Of a stretch of DNA of 64,000 nucleotides, positions 53,840 to 64,000 are shown piece after piece; within the stretch, counting starts at the first letter, position 1, and every line of letters starts with the position of its first letter. Under the pieces are notes generated by a model. It was not told the origin of the DNA. It did not search any database and saw nothing but the letters and a program-made list of their open reading frames with translations. Source of the stretch: Malaya genurostris (taxonomy: Eukaryota > Arthropoda > Insecta > Diptera > Culicidae); NCBI RefSeq assembly GCF_030247185.1, contig NC_080572.1, positions 95,095,198 through 95,159,197 on the forward strand, in the 5' to 3' direction. Both the position numbers and the translations under genes were made by a program.

Positions 53840-56043
53840 ACTAATCTCATTTTATATAAACCCTCTCTCAAACTTTCATCAATCGAAATGCCCTGAAAGA
53901 ATGTCGTGTACTTTTGGTCTGTGATATAGCATTTTTAGGTTTGATATTAGGGGTGTGAACAGGAAGGATCAGTTGTTTTCAGCAAAGCGCCAAAATGAAA
54001 TAAAGAAGAATTAAGGGCAAGGAAAAGTTGAAGTTATGCACTCTTCTGTTTTTGAATTAAAATTGACAAATTGTTCACCATAAGTATCAAATGCGATGCT
54101 ACGAAAGCAACCAATGAAAAAAAATGAATTTGTGAAATTTCATTATATTTTTTTTACTGCTTTTTTCATGAGAAATTTAAATCTAACGCTGCTGCGATCG
54201 TTTGTATATGTACATATGAGACATCATTTTCGGTAGATCTCTACTTTCGAACAATGACAATTATTATTCACTTTAAACTAATTAAAAATTCATTGCTCGC
54301 TCCATATTCTCAACTGAAAACCAGTCTCACAGTGAACAAGAGGATTACCCCCCTTTTACTGCCGCGACGGACTCGAACCTTCCGCCGTTCGTCAGTTCAT
54401 TTGCGTTTCTTGCATACCAAAGTCTCTGCACGCTGGTTTAGCACCGAGAAACTTCGCAGATATTCATTGGTGCCATTCATTCCATAAACAAGCAAGCTGT
54501 AAAGTGCCTCGTTTTCTGTGTAGGAAGACTTCCCAACATCTTGTATATAACTGCCAATTCCGAAAATGGTAGTTAATCTGTCCCCTTGCCCTGTCCTGAT
54601 TATCGTTTTTGTACCGAACACAAGCTTACCTAGCCGAAACCGAAGTATCGATTGCTGTAACTCGACAATAATCGCCGCACGGGTTCCAAGGGACGTGAAT
54701 ATGAGAACTAAAACGTAAAAGAAATTTTATATTTATTGTGTTTAATTTTTATGCGTATTTTATTTCCAATTCATTTCGATAATACCGTTCAAACCTTTTC
54801 AATCCGTGCGAGGGTGGTGATGACCGATACGAATCAGTCAGTGAAAGCCTCGAACCATTTTTTTTTGTGTGAAAATATGTTGTCAGCGCGGAATTACCGA
54901 CTTTGGTGCTATAGCGAATCAATTCCAGGAGTTACGTCATAGTCGTTAAATACTTCAAATTTTCATACCCGATCAACTCGATCTTCCATTCCGTGGTTGC
55001 GTGGATGATTATAAGGTTCCAACCAAGCCTTGGTACTAGGCAATTACATATCGGATGCCTTTTAATATGCCAACAGTTCGAATAAATTACTGTAACTAAT
55101 GATATCTGCAATAATTAAAAGCATATATTTAGTACATCTACTTAAGCGTAATGCAAACCTGTTGGTATCTATTATGAAAATGTAATTCATCGATTTTGCT
55201 GGCACCTGCTTCACCTGCACCATATTATGTCACCCTTGAAATAACTTTTTAATCGTTGGTATCAAGTCCGGTCCATTGGTCTGTAATAGTCACACGCGGA
55301 TCAGGTGTTCTTTGGTATGCTAATATGCCAACAGGGCGCTCTAGTTTGGCTCTGCGTCAACATAACGAATGTCCACAGGTGCTAGTATCAATTTATTTCA
55401 ATTAATATCAAACAAATTTGAATCATGAGCCTAGCAAATGCAATTCGGTTTATATGTTTGTGTGGGGTGACCAACAATTATATTGTTTTAATACGTCGTA
55501 CATTTATTATGTCGTATGTTTATTATGGAGTTACTGTGTGGTGTTTGTTTGGTTTAAATTTACAAATTTACCTCTAAAGTTAATTAAATGAAAATCGTGC
55601 CATCTCAAGTTTTATTCAATTCCCTTGGATTTTAGTATAAATAACATGAAAAATCTAACTACGTCCATACGCAAAAGTATCTTCTGAGACTATGGAAATG
55701 ATCCAAGATCCAAAAACTACTTGGAATGTTGTCCTTAGGGCAAGAACTACAACCACTCATGTCTATTTTTTGGTTTGCTGTTCATACTTTTAGAGCTACA
55801 TATTGCTTACTTGTCTGTTTTGTTCTCTAATTTGTTTAATTATTTTAAATATTCTCAGTCGTCCAAGAACATACCATGAAAGACAGTCTTAAGATATTAA
55901 CGTGCAATCTGCAGTTTATATATAATTTTTCAACTCTGTTCATAATCGTGGATCTACATACTGCTAGCTTGTCTATTTAACAATCACTATAAACCGTCTA
56001 TTGTCTATTTAACAATCACCGAGAACAATCACTATAAACCTGT
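53840..56043. other. Anonymous AT-rich DNA
   Basis: No gene recognised. A 74-codon minus frame (54621-54397) and the opposing frame (54254-54487) lack domains. TAATATGCCAACAG occurs at 55062 and 55321, perhaps ends of a small element. Confidence 0.4.
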
Positions 56044-56430
56044 TGATCACGAATATGCACCGTGAACGGTAAGTTCGTAAGGGAACTTGGTTATGCTGGT
56101 GGATCTTAAAACCTGAACTCCAGATAATTATTGAATTACCTAAAACATTCCCAATTAGTCTATGATTTACATGTGGTATTACGAGTAAGGACCGTATTCA
56201 AAAATCATATGAGTTCACTTGTTTACGATGGAAGATCTTAAGGACTATAATCCAGATAGTTTTTGGATGAACCAGTATATCCTCAAATTCATCACAATGA
56301 TCCCATTAATTGAATATGATACCACGAGTATGGACCACGATTATCAACCTCGCTAATGTCATCGATTACCTAAGGACTATGTTCCTATCAGGTTTTGAAT
56401 GAACAAGAACTCCCAAAGATCTTACCACAG
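56044..56430 (+). repeat. Diverged ~131-bp tandem repeat, three units
   Basis: Equivalent phrases recur: GATCACGAATATGCACCGTG, TACGAGTAAGGACCGTATTC and CACGAGTATGGACCACGATT. Further on are GGATCTTAAAACCTGAACTC, AGATCTTAAGGACTATAATC and TTACCTAAGGACTATGTTCC, with offsets of about 131-132 bases. Divergence is high, so this is an old satellite. Confidence 0.6.
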
Positions 56431-56549
56431 TATGTTAATTTGCTATACATAGTACTACAATTACATATCGCACTCAAAAGCAAAACAAAAATTACCAAAC
56501 ATTCATCAGGTGAAAATTTATCATGCAATCACAAGGAATTTTCTTGCTA
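56431..56549. other. Short unassigned interval
   Basis: AT-rich; nothing recognised. Confidence 0.4.
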
Positions 56550-56551
56550 TA

Positions 56552-56765
56552 CAGGGTGCCCCATCTTTTATGTCGGTATGTAAACGCTCAATAACTTCCA
56601 CATTTACCAACCGAGCGATTGCATCTGATATGTTTCGGAAACGTTAATTCAGTACATTTTTTGTCATGGATCGCTTCGCATCGAAACAACGCGCTGAAAT
56701 AGTGACACTTTACATCGAAAACAGTCGTTCCATTTTAGGTACGTGTGGTGTCAAAAAGAGGCGAG
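56552..56765 (+). pseudogene. 5' end of a mariner-like element with helix-turn-helix start
   Basis: TACAGGGTGCCCCATCTTTT resembles a TIR of the mariner-like group whose proteins start with a DUF4817-type helix-turn-helix. 114 bases on, the frame from 56666 reads MDRFASKQRAEIVTLYIENS. It is lost after about 30 codons, and no catalytic domain follows. Confidence 0.55.
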
Positions 56766-57564
56766 CTCAAGGCAAACACTTGTGCTGAAATCGACGCTAT
56801 AACACCCGAAATTCCTCCGACATCTACTCATCAATTCCATTCCGAAGATACCCATATTGTTAGGGGTTTTAAGCAATCTCAATAAACCGGAAGCCGCCAT
56901 CTTGGATTTTGAAACGAGCCCAAACATAATTTTCTTGCACTCACTCTTCATTTTGCTGACATAATGAACAGATCTGACATAATGAACAGATATTAAGTGG
57001 CAAGTTAGCAAGTGGCAAGTTAAGTTCATCAAAACGGCTTTCGTAGGTATGTATTACCACTTGAGCAACTTTTTGTGTAACTTCAGAACATGGGATGATC
57101 AAAATCAATAGCTACAGTCAAGGATTGCTTTTATTGTATCAAAGAACGCTCTCCAGCAACTCTTCACACGATTCAATTAGTGACATCAATGAAAGACATG
57201 TATCATCGCAGCAACAAAACCCGGCATGGCTCATTTAACATAGAATAGACACCAGTGCGAGAGCGAATTTCTCTCGATGACATTTCTGAGAATCAAAGGT
57301 TAGAACGCTGCTGTGGGAATTCTCTCTGAAGCAACAAACGGTCGCTTATTCTCGTTTCGCGATCCGATTTTGTATGGATAGTGGATAATTGCGATAGAAT
57401 TATTTTACTATTGCCACTTATTATAACTATATGCATATAACCTTAGTATGAGATGTGTCTATGAAAATGTCTGTGAATGCTCCATACAAGGGTTTTGAAA
57501 TATTGCAACCTAGTATGAGAATCATCAAGTCGAATTATCGATTCGATTTTCTGCGATAATTGCC
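56766..57564. other. Anonymous DNA
   Basis: No recognised gene. Short duplications ATCTGACATAATGAACAGAT (56952-56990) and AAGTGGCAAGTTAGCAAGTG (56996-57020) are present. Confidence 0.45.
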
Positions 57565-57812
57565 AACTTGCCATTCTCTCTTGGTAAATTCTACACAGCG
57601 CCGGTCATTGCAAAACTATCAATTTTAGTCGGGGCCGTGAAATACTTAGAGTATGAGGTGGAACGAAGAAATGTAGAAAAATTCTATCACGGTTCATGTA
57701 TTGAAAGGCAGCTAGTTCTTGTAGCATCATCTACCAGCTTGACAATGTTGTATACAATGTAGAGAAATATCAGCCGCTCTCTGTCAAATTATCGGCAATC
57801 GCCAACACTGGC
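57565..57812 (-). repeat. Dispersed element end, inverted partner of 28794-29030
   Basis: It ends TATCGGCAATCGCCAACACTG. The body matches the reverse complement of 28794-29030, with a short shared frame (EYEVERRNVEKFYHGSCIER) at 57640-57710. Confidence 0.6.
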
Positions 57813-59602
57813 TACAGTGCATACCATAAATGTTAAACCCGCTAAGATGAATGACTACAGTACATTGTAATTAAGAAACAACAATGTTGAAAAGTTCTCA
57901 TATTACGTAAAGTTCTCATATTACGTTGTTTGAATCTTTTTTCTTTTCAACACACTATGCCATATTGACAAATATTGAAAAAAATCTAGATTTTGGAAGT
58001 TTCTTGAAATATCAATTTGATCAAAGTAATATAAAATGTTTGTTACAATGTTTAAAAACTATTTTCAATTATATTGTGATGGTACTCATAAAAAATAATA
58101 GACAGTTATTTTTACAGAAATTGGTATACAACCATCAAAACTCATTTATTCAAGTCGTTCCGATTTTCTATTCACAAATAGAAGAACGATCAATACAATA
58201 TTTCAAATTAAAATTTATTTATAAATAGTTTATTTTTCATACTTAATGTTTGCAGAACAAGTTTAGAGAATCAAATGTGAATCTTAGTTTTTAGAAATTC
58301 TATTTGTTATGGTTTTGTAAACATAAATTCAATTCTTGTTTACATTACGTAGTATTTTTCATGAATTTTTCGCTGATTTTTTTTTGCTGAATTTGTAAAG
58401 TGAATACACAATCGTTATAAACAAACCAGATACAACCAGATGATTTTTTTAAAATGAGTTTCACAATCCATTCTTTATACGCTCATATAACTATTAACGA
58501 AATTTTTCTTTTGGTTATTATTCTAGATAGTTTCACAATTGATTTTCCAAGTTCATATGAACATTGATAAAACACATATATTTCAGCGTCAAACTTGGGA
58601 GATTTTACATAATATAAGAAGAGTTGTACAGTTATTATTCGTAACAACGGAAGAACTTAATGATAAATTGCACAACCGTTACCAGAAAAGTAATCAAAAT
58701 AAATATGTTTGTGCTGACATATTTCTAAGATTCTTCAGATTATTTTTAAATTAACTTCACAGAAAAATACATGATGTTTAATGCCTCTGCAATCATTTCT
58801 CTTAAATAACTTCACGCTCCTGGAAAATTCCTTATCGTACGTCTAAATGTAAACTCTTGAGTAAAACTACGCAAACGTCACATTCCTCTTCTTATTCCAT
58901 TCCTTTTGCTTTAAATTTGGCGTAATTTTAGATAGATTTTGCTAACTGTGCAGTTACGCGTTTACATACTGTTCATTGCAAAAATCTTCAAATAGTGTAT
59001 CTCAAACCGAGACCATACAAACCAATAAAAAAACAGAGTTGACTCAAAGCATTTTGAATTGAGATCTCTCTTTTAAATTGGACAACTTTGTGGTTATAAC
59101 GAAATTAGTAGTTGCTAAAATATATCGCTTTGGTCACCCTAAAGACAAATTGGTTCAACGTTCAGCAAGTTGTTATAAGCGGTGCCGTTACGAACAGGTT
59201 GCTTAATTGTCATTCTTGCTGTTGGTTTGCTCTGTGTGGACATGGCTTATCGCTCTGTTAGCAAGAGTTGGTACGGAAAACTTGTCGGTAATTATTTGTG
59301 GATTCATTTCAAGCGTTCTCCAGACAGAGTCTATACGACATTCTCAGACAACGTGGGAGTTGATATGTTGTCAAGGCAAGCCATTTTCTGTTGCATTGCG
59401 AGTTTTCTTACAGAGAATAGAGCATAATAGACTAGTATTTTTCAACCAAAGTTGGTTTTCTTTATATCGCTTGATTATTCATGCACAAATGTGATCAGTT
59501 ATATATCGTATATACTGTCTACGAGAGCTAGGACACACTTTCCTGAAGGTGCCATTTGAAGATGGCATTGCTATCCGTAAATTTTTTTGTAAGAAAAACG
59601 TA
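57813..59602. other. Anonymous AT-rich DNA
   Basis: No gene recognised. The frames 57926-58228 and 59182-59494 lack known domains. 59160-59480 is somewhat richer in GC. A CATATTACGT-type duplication lies at 57898-57926. Confidence 0.4.
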
Positions 59603-59868
59603 ACTGTTTACTGTTTACTGTTTACTGTTTACTGTTTACTGTTTACTGTTTACTGTTTACTGTTTACTGTTTACTGTTTACTGTTTACTGTTTACTGTTT
59701 ACTGTTTACTGTTTACTGTTTACTGTTTACTGTTTACTGTTTACTGTTTACTGTTTACTGTTTACTGTTTACTGTTTACTGTTTACTGTTTACTGTTTAC
59801 TGTTTACTGTTTACTGTTTACTGTTTACTGTTTACTGTTTACTGTTTACTGTTTACTGTTTACTGTTT
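59603..59868 (+). repeat. (TTTACTG) minisatellite, 38 copies
   Basis: A 7-base unit (ACTGTTT/TTTACTG) repeats about 38 times with no visible variation over 266 bases. Because 7 is not a multiple of 3, each frame encodes a seven-residue repeat (TVYCLLF). The 115-codon frame over it is therefore an artefact. Its homogeneity suggests recent expansion. Confidence 0.95.
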
Positions 59869-60231
59869 CTACTACCGGACGCCGGATCCTGGTTAATTCC
59901 AAAAGCAATGTATGGTACTGTGGGCCTTTCATTAAAATCTAAGTTTAGGAAATCGGTTAAGCCATCTCTGAGAAAATTGAATTTGTTTGGTATTGAAATT
60001 TTGGACTACCAACCCCCGTGCTTCCGGAACCAGAACCTGGTAGTCGTTATAGCCGAAGTCAGTTCGTTGGGACGTCAACTGGCATAACCTACTAGTTTAA
60101 AATGATTTGAGCCAAATTTAGAAGAATTATTACGTGTTTGGCATCGCCGCTCAAAATGGCGGTTTGATATTTTAAACATTCTGCACCCTGCAAATTCGAA
60201 GAAGTTGCATCCGGATAAAATTGAATAGTAA
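59869..60231 (+). repeat. Diverged dispersed repeat units
   Basis: It contains TAAATTCCAAAAGCAATG-like, CGGTTAAGCCATCTCTGAGA and CTTCCGGAACCAGAACC phrases of the interspersed family, beginning directly at the edge of the minisatellite. Confidence 0.5.
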
Positions 60232-61621
60232 TCTGTGGAACCGTAAGAGCTTTAATTTGAATTTTAGTTTATAAAAATCATTTCAGCTTTCTCAGAGAAG
60301 ATTGAGTGACACCACTTCATTTTTACACATTTTACCCTGTAACTCCGGTACCGAGAGTCGGGCTCTGATGAAATTTAACAGCAGGCTATGAGACTATAAG
60401 ACCTCTCATTTAAGACTTCGTTTGTGAAACATGATTACATGATTTTATTTGTCACATATACACAGACACAGGATCTAAAGACGTGGCGCTTCAATGAACT
60501 ATATATCATATTTGATTTTGAAACTTTGCAATTGAGTTTCCAGATAAGCCAAGGAATAGAGAAATAAAAAATTTTGAAAGTGAACGACCCCGATAAATAT
60601 TCATGGAAAAACACATGCGGACTATTGAAAACCTGATTTAATCTACCTAGAGGTGTGATGATGCCTTTCTCATGTGACTTTTATTTTCAGTAATATTATT
60701 GTGGATTCTTGAAAAAACTGCTCATTGAATAGAATTTTGTTCAGGGGGTTCATTGAATAGAAGTTTGTTCGGTTTCACAACGCCTTTCTTTATGAATAAG
60801 ACAAAAAAGGAATCATCTCACTGCTAGGTGGAATTATCCCGTTTTTGCGAATAAGGTAACTCGTATGCACAACAATGCAGTTTGAAGTAACTTGGAAAAG
60901 GAATCTTATATTTGTCCCACCCTCATAATCAGGTGAATTACAAATTTGTACCGGTAAGGGTACAGCTGAATCTGTACTCCATTTCGAGTCCAAAACGGTA
61001 ACCGGAGACCACCCAGGCGATGAGTAACCTCCGAGCCCACTGTGCCATTCGGTTGTTATTTTAGTAAACCATCTATAAATCACTGTCCGGTTGTTCAATT
61101 CAGCCGCAATCGACCAACCAAAAAGAAAGAGCTGTAGGGTTATATTCCCGAGATTCTTTGTATTAAAATGCGTGATCGGTTATTAAAATTGTCATCGTTG
61201 CACTTGCAAGACAGCTTCACTTTGCCTCGCATTTGTTTTCGCTCCAAACTCCCAAAGCCTACGCGCATTCGAATTCGATACCATTATGGGGAAACTTGCA
61301 TTGTACCAGAATTATATCGCGCTGGTCCGGGATTGGATATTGGCAATTCACAAAGCTGGCTACTCGTTTCCTTACCCCTAAATCGCACACATAAAATAAG
61401 AATTGACTCGCCAAATAAGCTTCCATTAAAGCATTATAGAGGAACCTGAACAAACGAGCCCATTTTCAATTCATGTGGTGTGTACTTATGAAAATTGCTT
61501 ACTTTTCGGATGGTGGGAGGAAGCCCCAGAGCAAGGCGAGTCCCATTTTCGGATTCATTCATTTGAAGCAAAAAAAAAAACAGTTCTGCCGAATGGTATC
61601 GAATTGGGAATGGAAGCCCGA
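60232..61621 (+). repeat. 1.39-kb tandem duplication, copy 1
   Basis: It runs from TCTGTGGAACCG to GGAATGGAAGCCCGA and matches 61649-63036 at offset 1417 with only a few base differences and a slightly longer A-run. It includes one dispersed-repeat unit and two unidentified frames (61098-60790 minus; 61168-61449 plus). The copies are separated by 27 bases. Confidence 0.93.
60790..61098 (-). CDS. Unidentified frame in duplication copy 1
   Basis: A 102-codon frame starting MNNRTVIYRWFTKITTEW, with GLGGYSSPGWSPVTV and ICNSPDYEGGTNIRFLF. I recognise no family. An opposing frame (61168-61449) lies nearby. The identical frame in copy 2 reflects recent duplication, not conservation, so it does not count as evidence that it is a gene. 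Confidence 0.2.
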   Translation of the reverse strand: MNNRTVIYRWFTKITTEWHSGLGGYSSPGWSPVTVLDSKWSTDSAVPLPVQICNSPDYEGGTNIRFLFQVTSNCIVVHTSYLIRKNGIIPPSSEMIPFLSYS

Positions 61622-61648
61622 CCCCCAGGTCTCGTGGCCATAGTGTAT

Positions 61649-63036
61649 TCTGTGGAACCGTAAGAGCTTTAATTTGAATTTTAGTTTATAAAAATCATTT
61701 CAGCTTTCTCAGAGAAGATTGAGTGACACCACTTCTTTTTTACACATTTTACCCTGTAACTCCGGTACCGAGAGTCGGACTCTGATGAAATTTAACAGCA
61801 GGCTATGAGACTATAAGACCTCTCATTTAAGACTTCGTTTGTGAAACATGATTACATGATTTTATTTGTCACATATACACAGACACAGGATCTAAAGACG
61901 TGGCGCTTCAATGAACTATATATCATATTTGATTTTGAAACTTTGCAATTGAGTTTCCAGATAAGCCAAGGAATAGAGAAATAAAAAATTTTGAAAGTGA
62001 ACGACCCCGATAAATATTCATGGAAAAACACATGCGGACTATTGAAAACCTGATTTAATCTACCTAGAGGTGTGATGATGCCTTTCTCATGTGACTTTTA
62101 TTTTCAGTAATATTATTGTGGATTCTTGAAAAAACTGCTCATTGAATAGAATTTTGTTCAGGGGGTTCATTGAATAGAAGTTTGTTCGGTTTCACAACGC
62201 CTTTCTTTATGAATAAGACAAAAAAGGAATCATCTCACTACTAGGTGGAATTATCCCGTTTTTGCGAATAAGGTAACTCGTATGCACAACAATGCAGTTT
62301 GAAGTAACTTGGAAAAGGAATCTTATATTTGTCCCACCCTCATAATCAGGTGAATTACAAATTTGTACCGGTAAGGGTACAGCTGAATCTGTACTCCATT
62401 TCGAGTCCAAAACGGTAACCGGAGACCACCCAGGCGATGAGTAACCTCCGAGCCCACTGTGCCATTCGGTTGTTATTTTAGTAAACCATCTATAAATCAC
62501 TGTCCGGTTGTTCAATTCAGCCGCAATCGACCAACCAAAAAGAAAGAGCTGTAGGGTTATATTCCCGAGATTCTTTGTATTAAAATGCGTGATCGGTTAT
62601 TAAAATTGTCATCGTTGCACTTGCAAGACAGCTTCACTTTGCCTCGCATTTGTTTTCGCTCCAAACTCCCAAAGCCTACGCGCATTCGAATTCGATACCA
62701 TTATGGGGAAACTTGCATTGTACCAGAATTATATCGCGCTGGTCCGGGATTGGATATTGGCAATTCACAAAGCTGGCTACTCGTTTCCTTACCCCTAAAT
62801 CGCACACATGAAATAAGAATTGACTCGCCAAATAAGCTTCCATTAAAGCATTATAGAGGAACCTGAACAAACGAGCCCATTTTCAATTCATGTGGTGTGT
62901 ACTTATGAAAATTGCTTACTTTTCGGATGGTGGGAGGAAGCCCCAGAGCAAGGCGAGTCCCATTTTCGGATTCATTCATTTGAAGCAAAAAAAAACAGTT
63001 CTGCCGAATGGTATCGAATTGGGAATGGAAGCCCGA
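61649..63036 (+). repeat. 1.39-kb tandem duplication, copy 2
   Basis: Differences from copy 1 seen by eye: CTTCTTTTTT for CTTCATTTTT (61732), GTCGGACTC for GTCGGGCTC, CTACTAGG for CTGCTAGG (62239), CACATGAAA for CACATAAAA (62808), and an A-run two bases shorter near 62990. Otherwise it appears identical. Confidence 0.93.
62207..62515 (-). CDS. Unidentified frame in duplication copy 2
   Basis: The 102-codon product is identical to that at 60790-61098. No family recognised; coding status is uncertain. Confidence 0.2.
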   Translation of the reverse strand: MNNRTVIYRWFTKITTEWHSGLGGYSSPGWSPVTVLDSKWSTDSAVPLPVQICNSPDYEGGTNIRFLFQVTSNCIVVHTSYLIRKNGIIPPSSEMIPFLSYS

Positions 63037-64000
63037 TTTGGCGATTGTAACCACTCCATTATATGGTCACATGTCTGTAATAATATAAGTTTTCTGGATT
63101 AGTAGTTCCTCTTTGAAGCGAGCTTAATTCAATTCTGTGATTATTCCGTCTAGATGAAACCAGGTCTAAGCAGACAATGTTACTGATCTACACCCTATGG
63201 ATCTCGGCGGAGTGGAACTTGCTCCATTTTTACCACATACCAATGGTCCCACGTCTTTACGGATATTCAGTAGGAATGTTCCACAGCAGTGTTGTACTTA
63301 GAAATTACTTGGCCGGATTCATAGAATTCACTTTCCAGGATGTATTATATCTATTCGCTCAATTTCCTAAAGACGGATGAAACCAATTATGAATACCTTA
63401 AGGTTCGGCGCACAGGTCCAAGAGTTTTGTGTCGATTGACTTGAAAATTTGACAAAACATTCTTGAAATGTTTTTTTATAACAAAATGCAAAGCAAAAAC
63501 ATGATTTTTCGAAAGTAATAGGCCCTACGCGCCCTCTAAAAAATAAATCGTTTTCTTCGATTTTATAGACAATAAACTTTTTTTTCAAAAGCAGGTTTTG
63601 AAAGTCCATCATTCAAAAACTGCATCATACATTTTTTTTCTATTTTGCACACATTTTCTACAAGTAAATGATTAGATCCCAACGTTATCTTTTTCTTTAT
63701 TTGTTACTTTGGAAAGGTTTCACAGCTACAAAATGATGGATTTTTTCCGGATAATGTCGTAGTTTGATATTAAACAACCACCAAAAATTCAAAACAAAAT
63801 TTCAAAAATGAAACAGAAACGTTGGGGTCTAGAAAAACATTTACTATAACTATGCTGCTCTAATTTGTTGACTTCTGATAAGTCTGCGCTGAGATACAGT
63901 GGACACCGCAAATCATGTTTTTCAAGCCTATTTCTAAATATTTTTCCACGATAAAATTAAAAAATGTTGTCATTTGGGGTTTGGAACCTTTTGGGTTCCG
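63037..64000. other. Anonymous AT-rich DNA
   Basis: No gene recognised. 63400-63960 has the phrase style of an interspersed repeat (GGCCCTACGCGCCCTC, CATGATTTTTCGAAAGTAAT), but no second copy lies in the window. Confidence 0.4.

Noticed and set aside
54340..54410. GGTTCGAGTCC-like phrase (minus strand) as a tRNA gene
   Set aside because: The T-stem is imperfect and no D-arm, anticodon arm or acceptor stem can be built around it.
59549..59896. 115-codon protein with a VYCLLFT repeat
   Set aside because: It is the translation of a 7-base minisatellite.
60232..63036. The two 1.39-kb copies as LTRs of a retrovirus-like element
   Set aside because: Only 27 bases separate them; there is no primer-binding site, polypurine tract or internal coding region.

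Overview
ORGANISM. The window is AT-rich, gene-poor metazoan DNA made mostly of transposable elements of different ages. Four things together point to a mosquito (Culicidae, probably culicine): RNase H-bearing I-clade LINEs, an RTE-clade LINE of the mosquito JAM1 type, Jockey-clade 3' fragments, and a DD37E (ITmD37E-type) transposase remnant. I see no convincing host protein-coding gene, no canonical tRNA or rRNA gene, no CRISPR array and no operon. The genus is not decidable from the sequence alone. LAYOUT. (1) 38-6062, minus strand: a complete I-clade LINE with intact ORF1 and ORF2, an A-tail and a 12-bp target-site duplication. (2) 6075-9940: anonymous AT-rich DNA. (3) 9948-14552, plus strand: two decayed I-clade remnants in series. 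(4) 14589-20829, plus strand: a second complete I-clade LINE of a different family, with a 13-14 bp target-site duplication. It landed just past the truncated end of its own decayed relative. (5) 20842-26480: anonymous DNA, dispersed repeats, one unidentified ORF fragment and a mariner remnant. (6) 26547-28350: a 1.8-kb non-autonomous hAT-like element with a perfect 8-bp duplication. (7) 28430-35480: a tRNA-derived SINE-like piece, a mariner remnant, a three-copy 166-bp tandem array and diverged mosquito-type repeat units. (8) 35766-37770: a 14-bp-TIR element holding a mariner remnant, abutting a decayed RTE LINE (37771-40690, minus). (9) 40746-48000: DD37E remnant, several MITE-like families, a Jockey 3' end, and a mariner split by a MITE-bearing insertion. 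(10) 48440-59600: Jockey-clade C-terminus, microsatellites, short TIR elements, diverged satellites and long anonymous stretches. (11) 59603-59868: a near-perfect TTTACTG array of about 38 copies. (12) 60232-63036: a 1.39-kb tandem duplication, almost identical between copies. HOW THE GENES WORK TOGETHER. Only the two I-clade elements look capable of encoding a full machinery. ORF1 would supply a zinc-knuckle RNA-binding protein. ORF2 would supply endonuclease, reverse transcriptase and RNase H for target-primed reverse transcription. In both, the first ATG of ORF2 lies five bases upstream of the ORF1 stop codon (ATGGNTAA), which suggests coupled termination-reinitiation. I found no evidence for a novel multi-gene system. 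The most notable items are the two intact LINEs with repeated 5' UTR motifs, the hAT-like element with its duplication, and the recent tandem duplication.
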